Positions 27,196-35,430 of a stretch of DNA of 64,000 nt are shown here, piece by piece. Within the stretch, counting starts at the first letter, position 1, and the number at the start of each line of letters is the position of its first letter. The notes under the pieces are model-generated. The model saw only the letters and a list, made by a program, of their open reading frames with translations. It was not told the DNA's origin and searched no databases. Position numbers and translations under genes: made by a program. The DNA is from JAUIAI01 sp050633665 (GTDB lineage: Bacteria; Pseudomonadota; Gammaproteobacteria; Burkholderiales; Burkholderiaceae_E): assembly GCA_050633665.1 (NCBI GenBank), contig JBOEGY010000006.1:62001-126000 (forward strand). Direction: 5' to 3'.

Positions 27196-28149
27196 TCAGG
27201 TCGCGCTGGCGGCATCAAGTTTGTCGATCGCCGCTGGCGGCAGGGCGACTGCTATCGCAGCAATCAGTTCTGCCAGTTGGCTGGCACTGGTTGCGCTGAC
27301 AATTGGCGCTGCAACCGCAGGTCTTGCCATCAACCAGGCAAGCGCAACAGCCCCCGGTTTTGTATCGAGTTGTGCGGCGGTCTCGTCCAGCGCCTGCAGC
27401 ACACGTCGGCCGCGATCGTTCAGGTACTTATCGACAATGCCCTGTCCTCTGGCGCTTTTGCCAGCGTCTGCTGCGGTGCGGTACTTGCCAGTCAGAAAAC
27501 CACTGGCCAGGCTGTAATAAGGCAGTACGTCGATTTTTTCGCGAACACAAAGCGGTTGTAATTCGGTCTCGAATGCGTCGCGTTCCATCAGGTTGTACAG
27601 CGGTTGCAGCGTACGATAGCGGGCGAGATTGTTCTGATCACTGACCTGCAGCGCGCTGTCTAGTCGTGCGGCGCTGAAATTGGATGCGCCGATGTAGCGC
27701 ACCTTGCCGTCTTTGACCAGCCGGTCGAAAGCCTCCAGGGATTCGTCCTGCGGGGTATCGGGGTCGTCCTGGTGAGCCTGATACAGGTCAATCCTGTCGG
27801 TTTGCAGCCGGCGCAAAGAGTCCTCGACGGCTTGCATGATGTAAGCCGCTTTCAGGCCGATTCGGCCCTCGCCCATGTCCATCCCGACTTTGCTGGTCAG
27901 GACTACCTGGTCTCGTTTGCCGCTGCGGGCAAACCATTCTCCCAGGATGGTTTCTGACTCGCCTCCCACGTTACCGGGCTTCCAGCGTGAGTACATATCG
28001 GCGGTATCGATGAAGTTCCAGCCCTCGTCGACCAGTTGGTCGAGCAAGCGGAACGACTGGGTCTGATCGAGCGTCCAGCCGAATACGTTGCCGCCGAAGC
28101 ACAGCGGCGAGACCATCAGGTCGGTGTGACTAAGTGGTTTGAGAGTCAT
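27196..28149 (-). CDS. Aldo/keto reductase
   Basis: A 317-residue TIM-barrel oxidoreductase. The tetrad can be seen: Asp and Tyr in FIDTADMYSRW (about 46-56), Lys in VLTSKVG (about 83) and His in YQAHQDD (about 123). The NADPH-binding end has the usual late segment LAWLMARPAVAAPIVSATS. It resembles the YajO/Tas-type subfamily acting on small aldehydes and ketones. It is divergent from the ligK operon with only 65 bp between them, and convergent with the LacI gene; whether it belongs with the TRAP/GMC group or the aromatic group is unclear. Confidence 0.9.
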   Translation of the reverse strand: MTLKPLSHTDLMVSPLCFGGNVFGWTLDQTQSFRLLDQLVDEGWNFIDTADMYSRWKPGNVGGESETILGEWFARSGKRDQVVLTSKVGMDMGEGRIGLKAAYIMQAVEDSLRRLQTDRIDLYQAHQDDPDTPQDESLEAFDRLVKDGKVRYIGASNFSAARLDSALQVSDQNNLARYRTLQPLYNLMERDAFETELQPLCVREKIDVLPYYSLASGFLTGKYRTAADAGKSARGQGIVDKYLNDRGRRVLQALDETAAQLDTKPGAVALAWLMARPAVAAPIVSATSASQLAELIAAIAVALPPAAIDKLDAASAT

Positions 28150-28189
28150 TTAAGGGCCTACGATTAGTCGACTTACAATCAATTGGTTA

Positions 28190-28202
28190 TGAAACAGTTT
28201 CA
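28190..28202. promoter_or_regulatory. Operator-like inverted repeat upstream of ligK
   Basis: TGAAAC-A-GTTTCA is a perfect 13-bp inverted repeat ending at the ligK ribosome binding site (AGGAG at 28202-28206). It shares half-site TGAAA with the LacI operator at 25971-25984 but has an odd-length centre. A regulator bound here would block the ligK operon. Confidence 0.45.
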
Positions 28203-28214
28203 GGAGACTACCCC

Positions 28215-28913
28215 GTGTCGAAAGTGATCACAAATATTCGCCGTGCCGATCCACAAGCTGTCGCCGGCTTCCGCGATATTGGGGTGGCAACTGCGCATGA
28301 GGCACAAGGGCGCAAAGGGTTAATGGCGCCCTCGATGAGACCCATATTCCGGGGTAGCCGAATCGCCGGTCCGGCAGTGACAGTGAGCCTGCCGCCAGGT
28401 GACAACTGGATGATTCATGTTGCCGTCGAGCAGTGCCAGGCGGGTGATGTGCTGGTGGTTGCGCCGACCTCATCATGCGAGGTCGGCTATTTCGGTGACC
28501 TGCTGGCCAACTCGCTGGTCGCGCGGGGCGTTCTGGGCCTGGTCATTGATGGTGGCGTGCGCGATGTTCAAGACCTGACCGATATGGCGTTTCCGGTCTG
28601 GTCCAAGGCGATATTTGCCGAGGGAACCGTCAAAGAGACGCTGGGCAGTGTCAATGTGCCAGTTGTCTGCGCCGGTCAACTGGTTCGGGCTGGAGACCTC
28701 GTGGTCGCTGATGATGACGGGATTGTGGTTGTTGAGCGCGATGATGCCGCCCGAGTGCTGTTGAAATCAATCGAGCGCGAAGAGCGTGAGGCCGAGGTTC
28801 GCAAGCGACTCAAAGCGGGCGAGCTGGGGCTTGACGTTTATGGCATGCGCGAACGGCTGGCCGAGAAAGGACTGGTCTACCAGGATCAGGGTCAATCCAC
28901 CGACGGCGAGTAA
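28215..28913 (+). CDS. ligK: 4-carboxy-4-hydroxy-2-oxoadipate aldolase / oxaloacetate decarboxylase
   Basis: A 232-residue class II pyruvate aldolase of the RraA-like family. The active-site region FGDLLANSLVARGVLGLVID with the following GGVRD motif (about 93-120) holds the Arg and Asp of the Mg-pyruvate site. Known reaction: cleavage of 4-carboxy-4-hydroxy-2-oxoadipate to pyruvate and oxaloacetate, the last step of protocatechuate 4,5-cleavage; the enzyme also decarboxylates oxaloacetate. The GTG start at 28215 is preceded by AGGAG. It is first in an operon with the tautomerase, DUF1932, LigJ and LigI genes. Confidence 0.92.
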   Translation: MSKVITNIRRADPQAVAGFRDIGVATAHEAQGRKGLMAPSMRPIFRGSRIAGPAVTVSLPPGDNWMIHVAVEQCQAGDVLVVAPTSSCEVGYFGDLLANSLVARGVLGLVIDGGVRDVQDLTDMAFPVWSKAIFAEGTVKETLGSVNVPVVCAGQLVRAGDLVVADDDGIVVVERDDAARVLLKSIEREEREAEVRKRLKAGELGLDVYGMRERLAEKGLVYQDQGQSTDGE

Positions 28914-28916
28914 GCG

Positions 28917-30044
28917 ATGCAAACGGCGATACCGTGTACGTTGATGCGGGGCGGCACTTCAAAAGGGATGGTGTTTCACCAGGATGACCTGCCGACTGAT
29001 CCGGAGGTGCGGGATAAGGTCTTGTTGGCCGCAATGGGGTCCCCTGACCCCAGGCAGATCGACGGCGTCGGCGGCGCGCATCCGTTGACCAGCAAAGTCG
29101 CGGTAATCGGCCCGGCGTCGGTCCCCGGCGCAGATGTCGATTACCTCTTTTTGCAAGTCGTCGTCGACAAAGCCCAGGTGCTCGATACCCAGAACTGCGG
29201 CAATATTCTGGCCTGCGTCGGCCCCTGGGCGATTGAAAACGGGTTAGTCGCCGCCACTGGTGATCAGACGCCGGTGCGAATTCATATGGTCAATACCGGC
29301 AGTCTGGCCGTGGCAACGGTCCAGACGCCGCACGGTCGGGTGAGTTATACCGGGCAGGCCCGGATAGATGGCGTGCCCGGAAGCCATGCGCCGGTATCGC
29401 TGAACTTTCTGGATGTTGCCGGGTCATTGTGCGGCCAGCTCCTGCCAACCGGCCGACCGGTGGATCGGGTCGACCAGATCGATCTTACGCTGATCGATAA
29501 CGGGATGCCGGTGGCGATCATGGATGCCGCCAGCCTGGGCCTGCGCGGCGATGAGTCGCCGGCGGATCTGGAAGCTGACCAGGCGCTTAAAAGCCGGGTT
29601 GAAAAAATCCGCCTGGCGGTGGGGGGCCTGATGAACCTGGGCGACGTTAGCGGCAAAAGCGTTCCCAAGATGACTCTGGTGTCGCCACCGGTGGCGAACG
29701 GCGCAATCAATACGCGCAGTTTTATTCCTCACCGGGTTCATGAGGCTATCGGCGTGTTCGGCGCGGTAAGCGTTGCGACTGCCTGCGTGATTCCCGATTC
29801 AGTCGCCGCGCGGGTCTGCCGGTTGCCGGCTACCGGCGCGGCAGGTGCCACGTTGATAGATGTCGAACATCCGACCGGTTTTTTCTCGGTATCGATTGAA
29901 CTGGATGAGCAGGCCGAACAGGTGGTTGTCAGCCGGTCCGCTCTGTTACGTACCGCGCGCAAGCTGATGCGTGGTGAAGTCTATGTGCCCGAATCCGTCT
30001 GGGGCGGTCCGGGGCCAGTCATCCAAGGAAGTGCATCCGCATGA
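28917..30044 (+). CDS. ligU: 4-oxalomesaconate tautomerase (PrpF-like)
   Basis: A 375-residue PrpF/AcnD-accessory-family isomerase with the N-terminal signature PCTLMRGGTSKGMVF (about 6-20) and a second matching half containing QNCGNILACVGPWAIENG (about 85-103). GalD of Pseudomonas putida and LigU of Sphingobium, of this family, isomerise 4-oxalomesaconate between keto/enol or allylic forms, ahead of hydration by LigJ. Operon position (3 bp after ligK, 4-bp overlap with the next gene) supports this role. The alternative symbol galD would be equally valid. Confidence 0.88.
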   Translation: MQTAIPCTLMRGGTSKGMVFHQDDLPTDPEVRDKVLLAAMGSPDPRQIDGVGGAHPLTSKVAVIGPASVPGADVDYLFLQVVVDKAQVLDTQNCGNILACVGPWAIENGLVAATGDQTPVRIHMVNTGSLAVATVQTPHGRVSYTGQARIDGVPGSHAPVSLNFLDVAGSLCGQLLPTGRPVDRVDQIDLTLIDNGMPVAIMDAASLGLRGDESPADLEADQALKSRVEKIRLAVGGLMNLGDVSGKSVPKMTLVSPPVANGAINTRSFIPHRVHEAIGVFGAVSVATACVIPDSVAARVCRLPATGAAGATLIDVEHPTGFFSVSIELDEQAEQVVVSRSALLRTARKLMRGEVYVPESVWGGPGPVIQGSASA

Positions 30045-30949
30045 CATCTATTCTGGAGCGCGTGATCCTGATCGGTTTTGGCGAAGTCGGTCAGGCGCTA
30101 TATGACGATCTCGCCAAAGCCGGTCAGTCAGAAGTACAGGTTTACGACCTGCTGTTCAGTGACCCGGACAGCGTGCCGGCCAGGGCGGCGAAGTCACGCG
30201 GCCTGGCGATGCATGACAGCGCAACAGCGGCAATTCTCGCGCCGGCCTCAGGGCCGGCGAGCATGATTATCTGTGCGGTTACCGCGGCGGCAGATCTGGA
30301 CGCTGCTCAAGCCTGCGCCCAGGCTATACCCGCCGGATGTCTTTACGCCGACCTCAATTCAGCCTCGCCAGGAGTGAAGCAACAGGCGTCACAATTGATC
30401 GACGCGGCCGGTGGCGCCTATGTTGAAGCCGCTGTGATGTCTCCGATATTCCCCAAGCGCATCACCTCGCCGATGCTGTTGGGCGGCGCACATGCCGAAG
30501 CCTTTAAGACGCGCGCAACCGCGCTGGGTTTTAGCGGGACCCAAGTGCATTCGGCTACCGTCGGCAAAGCTTCTGCGACCAAAATGTGCCGCAGCGTCGT
30601 CATCAAAGGCATGGAAGCCTTGTTGACCGAGTCAATGCTGGCCGCGCGTCATTATGGCGTTGAGGACGGCGTGCTTGACTCATTCACCAACTTGTTGCCG
30701 TCAGATGACTGGCATAAATTTGCGCGCTATATGATCTCCCGTTCGATTGAACATGGCGGCCGTCGCGCTGAAGAAATGCGCGAGGTGGTCAAGACCGTTG
30801 AGCAGGCCGGGGTGGATCCCTGGATGTCTGCGGCCTGTGTCGAGCGTCAGCAGTGGGCGCCCCGGCATACCGAGGCATTGGTACACGAATCCCTAGGGCC
30901 GTTTCTTGATGCCATGCGCGCCAACCTAACCAAACAGGACAAGCAATGA
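30041..30949 (+). CDS. NAD(P)-dependent dehydrogenase with DUF1932 domain
   Basis: A 302-residue protein of the beta-hydroxyacid / 6-phosphogluconate dehydrogenase fold. The N-terminal Rossmann motif is GFGEVGQALYDDL (about 12-24), the substrate-side block is DLNSASPGVKQQAS (about 105-118), and the C-terminal half is a DUF1932 helical domain with VGKASATKMCRSVVIKGMEAL, where a Lys of the GxxxAxKxxR-like pattern is in the catalytic position. No step of the canonical protocatechuate 4,5 pathway needs it, yet it overlaps both neighbours by 4 bp. It may handle a side product or an oxalomesaconate-related hydroxy acid; that is inference. Confidence 0.85.
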   Translation: MTSILERVILIGFGEVGQALYDDLAKAGQSEVQVYDLLFSDPDSVPARAAKSRGLAMHDSATAAILAPASGPASMIICAVTAAADLDAAQACAQAIPAGCLYADLNSASPGVKQQASQLIDAAGGAYVEAAVMSPIFPKRITSPMLLGGAHAEAFKTRATALGFSGTQVHSATVGKASATKMCRSVVIKGMEALLTESMLAARHYGVEDGVLDSFTNLLPSDDWHKFARYMISRSIEHGGRRAEEMREVVKTVEQAGVDPWMSAACVERQQWAPRHTEALVHESLGPFLDAMRANLTKQDKQ

Positions 30950-31968
30950 TTATCGATTGCCATGGTCACTATACGACCGCCCCCGATCAGCACGACGCTT
31001 TCCGTCAGGCACAACTGAAACAAATCAAGGACCCGTCAGCGTCAGCCCCGGCCTACGGCGATATCTCAGACGATCAGATTCGGGAATCAATTGATCAGAA
31101 CCAGCTCCGCCTGCAAAAGGAGCGCGGCGCTGACCTGACAATCTTCTCGCCCCGTGCCTCGGCCATGGGCCATCACCAGGGCTCTGAAGCGGTCAGCCTG
31201 GCCTGGACGCGCGCCTGTAACGACTTGATCAAGCGGGTGACCGATTTGTATCCGCATAACTTTGCGCCGGTTTGTCAGCTACCGCAATCGCCCGATGTCT
31301 CACTGGCCGGTTCGGTTGCTGAACTGGAGCGTTGCGTCAGCGAGTTGGGCTTTATCGGCTGTAACCTGAATCCGGACCCGTCAGGCGGCAACTGGACGTC
31401 CAAACCGCTGACCGACCGGTTCTGGTACCCGATGTACGAAAAAATGGTTGAGCTCGATGTGCCGGCCATGATCCACGTGTCGGCCTCTTGTAACCCGAAT
31501 TTCCACGCGACCGGCGCGCATTACATCAATGCTGATACCACCGCGTTCATGCAGATGATTCAGGGCGACTTGTTCAAGGACTTTCCCGATTTGCGGCTGA
31601 TCATTCCGCACGGCGGCGGCGCGGTGCCGTATCACTGGGGGCGTTACCGTGGGCTCGCCCAGATGCTGGACAAGCCGTTGCTGGATTCACATCTGATGAA
31701 CAATGTGTTCTTTGATACCTGTGTCTATCATCAGCCGGGTATTGACCTGTTGTTTGAAGTGATTGATCCTAAAAATATCCTGTTTGGCTCAGAGATGGTG
31801 GGCGCAGTGCGCGGCATTGATCCGCAAACCGGTCAGTTTTTCGACGATACCAAGCGCTACATTGACAAGCTGACCGTCAGCGATCAGATCAAGCAAGATG
31901 TCTTCGAAGGTAATGCCCGCCGCGTTTTTCCGCGGCTGGATTCTTTGTTGAAAGCCCAGGGGCGCTGA
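30946..31968 (+). CDS. ligJ: 4-oxalomesaconate hydratase
   Basis: A 340-residue amidohydrolase-superfamily protein. The metal-binding start IIDCHGHY gives the HxH pair, and IPHGGGAVPYHWGRYRGLAQM (about 219-239) is the downstream signature seen in LigJ-type hydratases. Known reaction: addition of water to 4-oxalomesaconate to give 4-carboxy-4-hydroxy-2-oxoadipate, the substrate of LigK. The gene overlaps the DUF1932 gene by 4 bp and is followed by ligI after 2 bp. Confidence 0.92.
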   Translation: MIIDCHGHYTTAPDQHDAFRQAQLKQIKDPSASAPAYGDISDDQIRESIDQNQLRLQKERGADLTIFSPRASAMGHHQGSEAVSLAWTRACNDLIKRVTDLYPHNFAPVCQLPQSPDVSLAGSVAELERCVSELGFIGCNLNPDPSGGNWTSKPLTDRFWYPMYEKMVELDVPAMIHVSASCNPNFHATGAHYINADTTAFMQMIQGDLFKDFPDLRLIIPHGGGAVPYHWGRYRGLAQMLDKPLLDSHLMNNVFFDTCVYHQPGIDLLFEVIDPKNILFGSEMVGAVRGIDPQTGQFFDDTKRYIDKLTVSDQIKQDVFEGNARRVFPRLDSLLKAQGR

Positions 31969-31970
31969 AC

Positions 31971-32867
31971 ATGAGCAAACAGACTTTCACGATGGACGCC
32001 GACTGGTTGTGTTTTCACCCTGACCCGGTAAAGCCTGATTTCGTGCCACCGCCCGGCGCAGTCGATGCTCACTGCCATGTGTTTGGCCCGGGTGATCAGT
32101 TTCCGTTTGCGCCGCAGCGTAAATATACGCCCTGTGACGCGTCCAAGGATCAGCTCTGGGCGTTGCGGGATCACCTTGGTTTCAGCCGTAACGTGATTGT
32201 TCAGGCGACCTGTCATGGCTCGGATAATCGGGCGCTGGTCGATGCGCTGGAGCATTCCAACGGGATGGCGCGAGGTGTCGCGACCGTTGCCACTGATATT
32301 TCGGACGCTGAGTTGCAGGAGCTACACCAGGCCGGTGTTCGCGGTACCCGGTTTAATTTCGTCAAGCGATTGGTTGATGTCACGCCGCGCGATGCGCTGA
32401 CCGCACTGGCCGAGCGTATCGCTCCACTGGGCTGGCATATCGTTGTTTATTTCGAGGCTCCGGATTTGCCCGACCTGGAGGGGTTTTTCACCAGCTTGCC
32501 CACCACAGTCGTTGTGGATCATATGGGCCGCCCGGATGTCAGCCTGCCGGTAGACGGACCGGAGTTTCAGCGTTTTGCCAGCATGATGGAAAACCATCCG
32601 AACATCTGGTCCAAGGTCAGTTGTCCGGAGCGTTTAAGCGTCAGTGGTCCTGATACCTACGATGATGTTGTGCCGTTTGCCCGGCATCTGGTTGAGCGCT
32701 TTCCCGAGCGGGTTCTCTGGGGAACTGACTGGCCGCACCCCAACATGAAGACACACATGCCTGATGACGGCGCCCTGGTGAATATCATTCCACGTATTGC
32801 CCCGACTGCCCAGTTGCAGCAGAAATTGCTGGTCGATAATCCAATGCGACTTTACTGGGCTGACTGA
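31971..32867 (+). CDS. ligI: 2-pyrone-4,6-dicarboxylate lactonase
   Basis: A 298-residue amidohydrolase-superfamily lactonase. The DAHCHVFGPGDQFPF block (about 31-45), the NVIVQATCHGSDN block and the C-terminal LWGTDWPHPNM (about 249-259, with the catalytic Asp) are characteristic. Known reaction: hydrolysis of 2-pyrone-4,6-dicarboxylate to oxalomesaconate, without a metal in characterised LigI. It is the last gene of the ligK operon and its 3' end overlaps the IclR gene on the other strand by 16 bp. Confidence 0.93.
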   Translation: MSKQTFTMDADWLCFHPDPVKPDFVPPPGAVDAHCHVFGPGDQFPFAPQRKYTPCDASKDQLWALRDHLGFSRNVIVQATCHGSDNRALVDALEHSNGMARGVATVATDISDAELQELHQAGVRGTRFNFVKRLVDVTPRDALTALAERIAPLGWHIVVYFEAPDLPDLEGFFTSLPTTVVVDHMGRPDVSLPVDGPEFQRFASMMENHPNIWSKVSCPERLSVSGPDTYDDVVPFARHLVERFPERVLWGTDWPHPNMKTHMPDDGALVNIIPRIAPTAQLQQKLLVDNPMRLYWAD

Positions 32868-33673
32868 GCCAGGGTTTCGGCGTAAAGTCCGCCCAGTTTT
32901 TGCGCGGTGGCCTGCAGGGCGGGCAGCAACTCATGTTCCAGTTGCGTGGTTGTCACGACATTGGCCAGCGTCAGCAAGACTAAAGCGCCGACCGATTTAT
33001 TGCTGGCTTTGATCGCAACTCCGACGGCCCGCATCCCCGATACCGGTGCGCGATATTCGTGAACTGAATACCCGCGTTTCTGGGCGTCGGTAATGTCTTT
33101 GAAGGCCCGCGCAGCTCGGGTATTGCTTGCCTGGCGTCCGTCGCCGGGTGCGGCAGATAGCCGGATGACGATCTCCTGACGCGCGCTCGGAGCAACGCCG
33201 GAAAGAAAAGCAATGCCGCCTGCTGAGTCGAGCATTGGAAAGCGCCGCTGTTCAAACAGGCGCAGGCGAATCGGCGAGGTTTCACGGTTTGACGCCAGGA
33301 TCGCCATGGCGTCGGACTCGGCAATCAGCAACTCCGACGGCCAGCTAATTTGCTGGCCAAACTCGTTGAGTACCTCGCCAGCCTGCTCGGCGAAAGATCC
33401 GCTCTGGCGCATCGCCCCAGCAAGCCGACGGACCGCCGGCAGGGGCAAATACCGGGTGCTCGTCGGGTCCTGACGGATGTATCCGCCCTGGCGCAAGGTG
33501 GCCAGGAGCCGGATAACAGTCGCCTTTGGCAGGTCAGTGGCCAGCACGATCTGGCTGACGCTGGCGGGCGCAAAGTCGTTGACTGCGCCCAGGACATTCA
33601 GGCCGCGTAGTAACGAGCGGACCTCACCGGTGGCAGAGGCCGGGCGGGAGTCGGGTGGGCGGGCAGAACTCAT
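32852..33673 (-). CDS. IclR-family transcriptional regulator
   Basis: A 273-residue regulator: an N-terminal winged helix (about 22-85, containing APASVSQIVLATDLPKATVIRLLATL) and a C-terminal IclR effector domain. The family includes PcaU, PobR and PcaR, which respond to protocatechuate, 4-hydroxybenzoate or beta-ketoadipate. It lies between the two protocatechuate operons and is divergent from pobA, with two overlapping palindromes in the 138-bp gap, so it probably regulates pobA-ligABC and itself. I prefer the ATG at 33673 to a TTG two codons earlier. Confidence 0.9.
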   Translation of the reverse strand: MSSARPPDSRPASATGEVRSLLRGLNVLGAVNDFAPASVSQIVLATDLPKATVIRLLATLRQGGYIRQDPTSTRYLPLPAVRRLAGAMRQSGSFAEQAGEVLNEFGQQISWPSELLIAESDAMAILASNRETSPIRLRLFEQRRFPMLDSAGGIAFLSGVAPSARQEIVIRLSAAPGDGRQASNTRAARAFKDITDAQKRGYSVHEYRAPVSGMRAVGVAIKASNKSVGALVLLTLANVVTTTQLEHELLPALQATAQKLGGLYAETLAQSAQ

Positions 33674-33696
33674 TGGCAATTTGCTCTGAAATGGAT

Positions 33697-33721
33697 TGGT
33701 CCATCTGATGGACCATGGTCC
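33697..33721. promoter_or_regulatory. Overlapping palindromic operators between iclR and pobA
   Basis: TGGTCCATC-T-GATGGACCA (33697-33715) is a perfect 19-bp inverted repeat, and GGACCATGGTCC (33710-33721) is a perfect 12-bp palindrome sharing one half-site with it. The arrangement gives three half-sites in alternating orientation (GGTCC, GGACC, GGTCC), resembling the multi-half-site operators of PcaU/PobR-type IclR proteins. The site is 24 bp from the IclR start and about 90 bp from pobA. Confidence 0.75.
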
Positions 33722-33811
33722 GTTATGTTGACTTTAACAGCATTGCTGTCTTAAATGCTGGCAATGTCAGCGGCTGACCGAATCCGGGCCGGCTGCTTTG
33801 CGGAGGCAAGC

Positions 33812-34990
33812 ATGCTTAGAACACAAGTCGTCATTGTCGGAGGCGGACCTGCGGGTTTGTTACTGGCGCATATTCTCGATCAGCATCAGATCGACTCCAT
33901 CCTGCTCGAGCGTCAGAGCAAAAATTATGTTCTCAAACGTATTCGCGCAGGGGTGCTCGAATACGGAACCGTCAAACTGCTGCGGGACGTCGGCCTTGGC
34001 GAGCGAATGGATCGCGAGGGCGCCGAGCACAACGGCGCTCTGATTACCTGGGAAGACCATCCGAATCTGTTCGTCGACACGATGAAGTACTGCGGCAAGC
34101 AAATGATGGCTTACGGGCAGACCAATATTACTGAAGATTTGTATGCAGCCCGCGACCAAGCCGGCGCGCAAATGATGCATGAAGCGGCCAATGTGGTCTT
34201 GCATGACCTGAAATCCGACCAGCCGTTTGTGACTTGCGAATTCAACGGCAAAACCGAACGAATCAGCTGCGACTTCGTCGCTGCCTGTGACGGTTTTCAT
34301 GGCGTCGGCAGGCAGTCTATTCCGGCCGAAGTGATCAAGACATTTGAACGGGCTTATCCATTTGGCTGGCTTGGTGTGATGTCGGAAACACCGCCTTTGC
34401 CGGATATCTCTTATGCCCATCATTCGCGCGGGTTTGCGCTTGCCTCTCAGCGTAATCCCATGCTCAGCCGCTACTATATTCAATGCGACGTGAATGACAA
34501 GATTGACCAATGGTCCGACGACCGTTTCTGGGAGGAGCTTAAATCAAGATTTCCCGCTGAAATGGCCGCGCAGATCATCACCGGACCCAGTATTGAAAAA
34601 TCCATCGCGCCGTTGCGCAGTTTTGTTGCAGAGCCGATGCAATACGGGCGCATGTACCTGGCCGGCGATGCGGCGCATATTGTCCCTCCGACCGGTGCCA
34701 AGGGCCTGAATCTGGCCGTTTCTGATGTTTACTATCTCAGTCGCGCGTTTGCGGAGCATTATCGGCACAACAATGATCACTATCTGGAGACATACTCCGC
34801 GACCGCGTTGAGTCGGGTATGGTCCTCGGTGCGGCTATCCTGGTGGATGACGAGTCTGCTGCATGTTTTTCCGGATGAGGCACGCTTTGACCGGAAGATC
34901 CATGCGAACGAATATGAATACCTGCTGCGCTCGGAGCACGCCCAGGCAACACTGGCAGAACAATATGTCGGACTGCCGTTCGATGACTAA
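33812..34990 (+). CDS. pobA: 4-hydroxybenzoate 3-monooxygenase
   Basis: A 392-residue flavoprotein hydroxylase, close to the 394 residues of Pseudomonas PobA. The FAD motif VIVGGGPAGLLLAHIL is at about 6-21, the DG motif appears in ACDGFHGVGRQSI, and the second FAD motif GDAAHIVPPTGAKGLNLAVSD is at about 285-305. Reaction: NADPH- and O2-dependent ortho hydroxylation of 4-hydroxybenzoate to protocatechuate. I start at the ATG with GGAGG 5 bp upstream; an in-frame upstream start has no ribosome binding site. It heads the operon pobA-ligA-ligB-ligC-pirin-TAXI transporter. Confidence 0.94.
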   Translation: MLRTQVVIVGGGPAGLLLAHILDQHQIDSILLERQSKNYVLKRIRAGVLEYGTVKLLRDVGLGERMDREGAEHNGALITWEDHPNLFVDTMKYCGKQMMAYGQTNITEDLYAARDQAGAQMMHEAANVVLHDLKSDQPFVTCEFNGKTERISCDFVAACDGFHGVGRQSIPAEVIKTFERAYPFGWLGVMSETPPLPDISYAHHSRGFALASQRNPMLSRYYIQCDVNDKIDQWSDDRFWEELKSRFPAEMAAQIITGPSIEKSIAPLRSFVAEPMQYGRMYLAGDAAHIVPPTGAKGLNLAVSDVYYLSRAFAEHYRHNNDHYLETYSATALSRVWSSVRLSWWMTSLLHVFPDEARFDRKIHANEYEYLLRSEHAQATLAEQYVGLPFDD

Positions 34991-35010
34991 ACCTATGATG
35001 GAGTTGCCAC

Positions 35011-35430
35011 ATGGCGCTTGATAAACCCTACCTCGATATTCCGGGGACTACGGTCTTTGACGCCGACCAGTCGCGCCGCGGTTACCACCTGAACCAGTGT
35101 TGCATGTCGCTGATGAAGGCGGAGAATCGCGAGCGGCTCAAGCAGGATGAAGCTGCCTACCTGAAAGACTGGCCGATGACTGCTGAACAGGCTGCCGCGT
35201 TTCTGGCCCGTGACTACAACCGCATGATTGAATTGGGTGGCAATGTCTACTTTCTGGCCAAGCTGTTTTTCACCGATCAGATGAGTTTTGAAAAAGCAGC
35301 ATCGCTGATGACCGGGATGGCGCAGGAAGACTACCGGGCAATGATGCTCAGCGGCGGCCGCTCCATTGAGGGGAACCGCTACACCCACGAGTGGCAGAAC
35401 AAAAACCACGACAGCCGGGAGAATTCTTGA
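35011..35430 (+). CDS. ligA: Protocatechuate 4,5-dioxygenase alpha subunit
   Basis: A 139-residue LigA-type small subunit. The GTTVFDADQSRRGYHLNQCC block and YNRMIELGGNVYFLAKLF are characteristic. The alpha subunit forms a lid over the iron site of LigB in the extradiol dioxygenase that converts protocatechuate to 4-carboxy-2-hydroxymuconate-6-semialdehyde. It lies 20 bp after pobA, and its stop overlaps the ligB ATG by one base. Confidence 0.94.
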   Translation: MALDKPYLDIPGTTVFDADQSRRGYHLNQCCMSLMKAENRERLKQDEAAYLKDWPMTAEQAAAFLARDYNRMIELGGNVYFLAKLFFTDQMSFEKAASLMTGMAQEDYRAMMLSGGRSIEGNRYTHEWQNKNHDSRENS

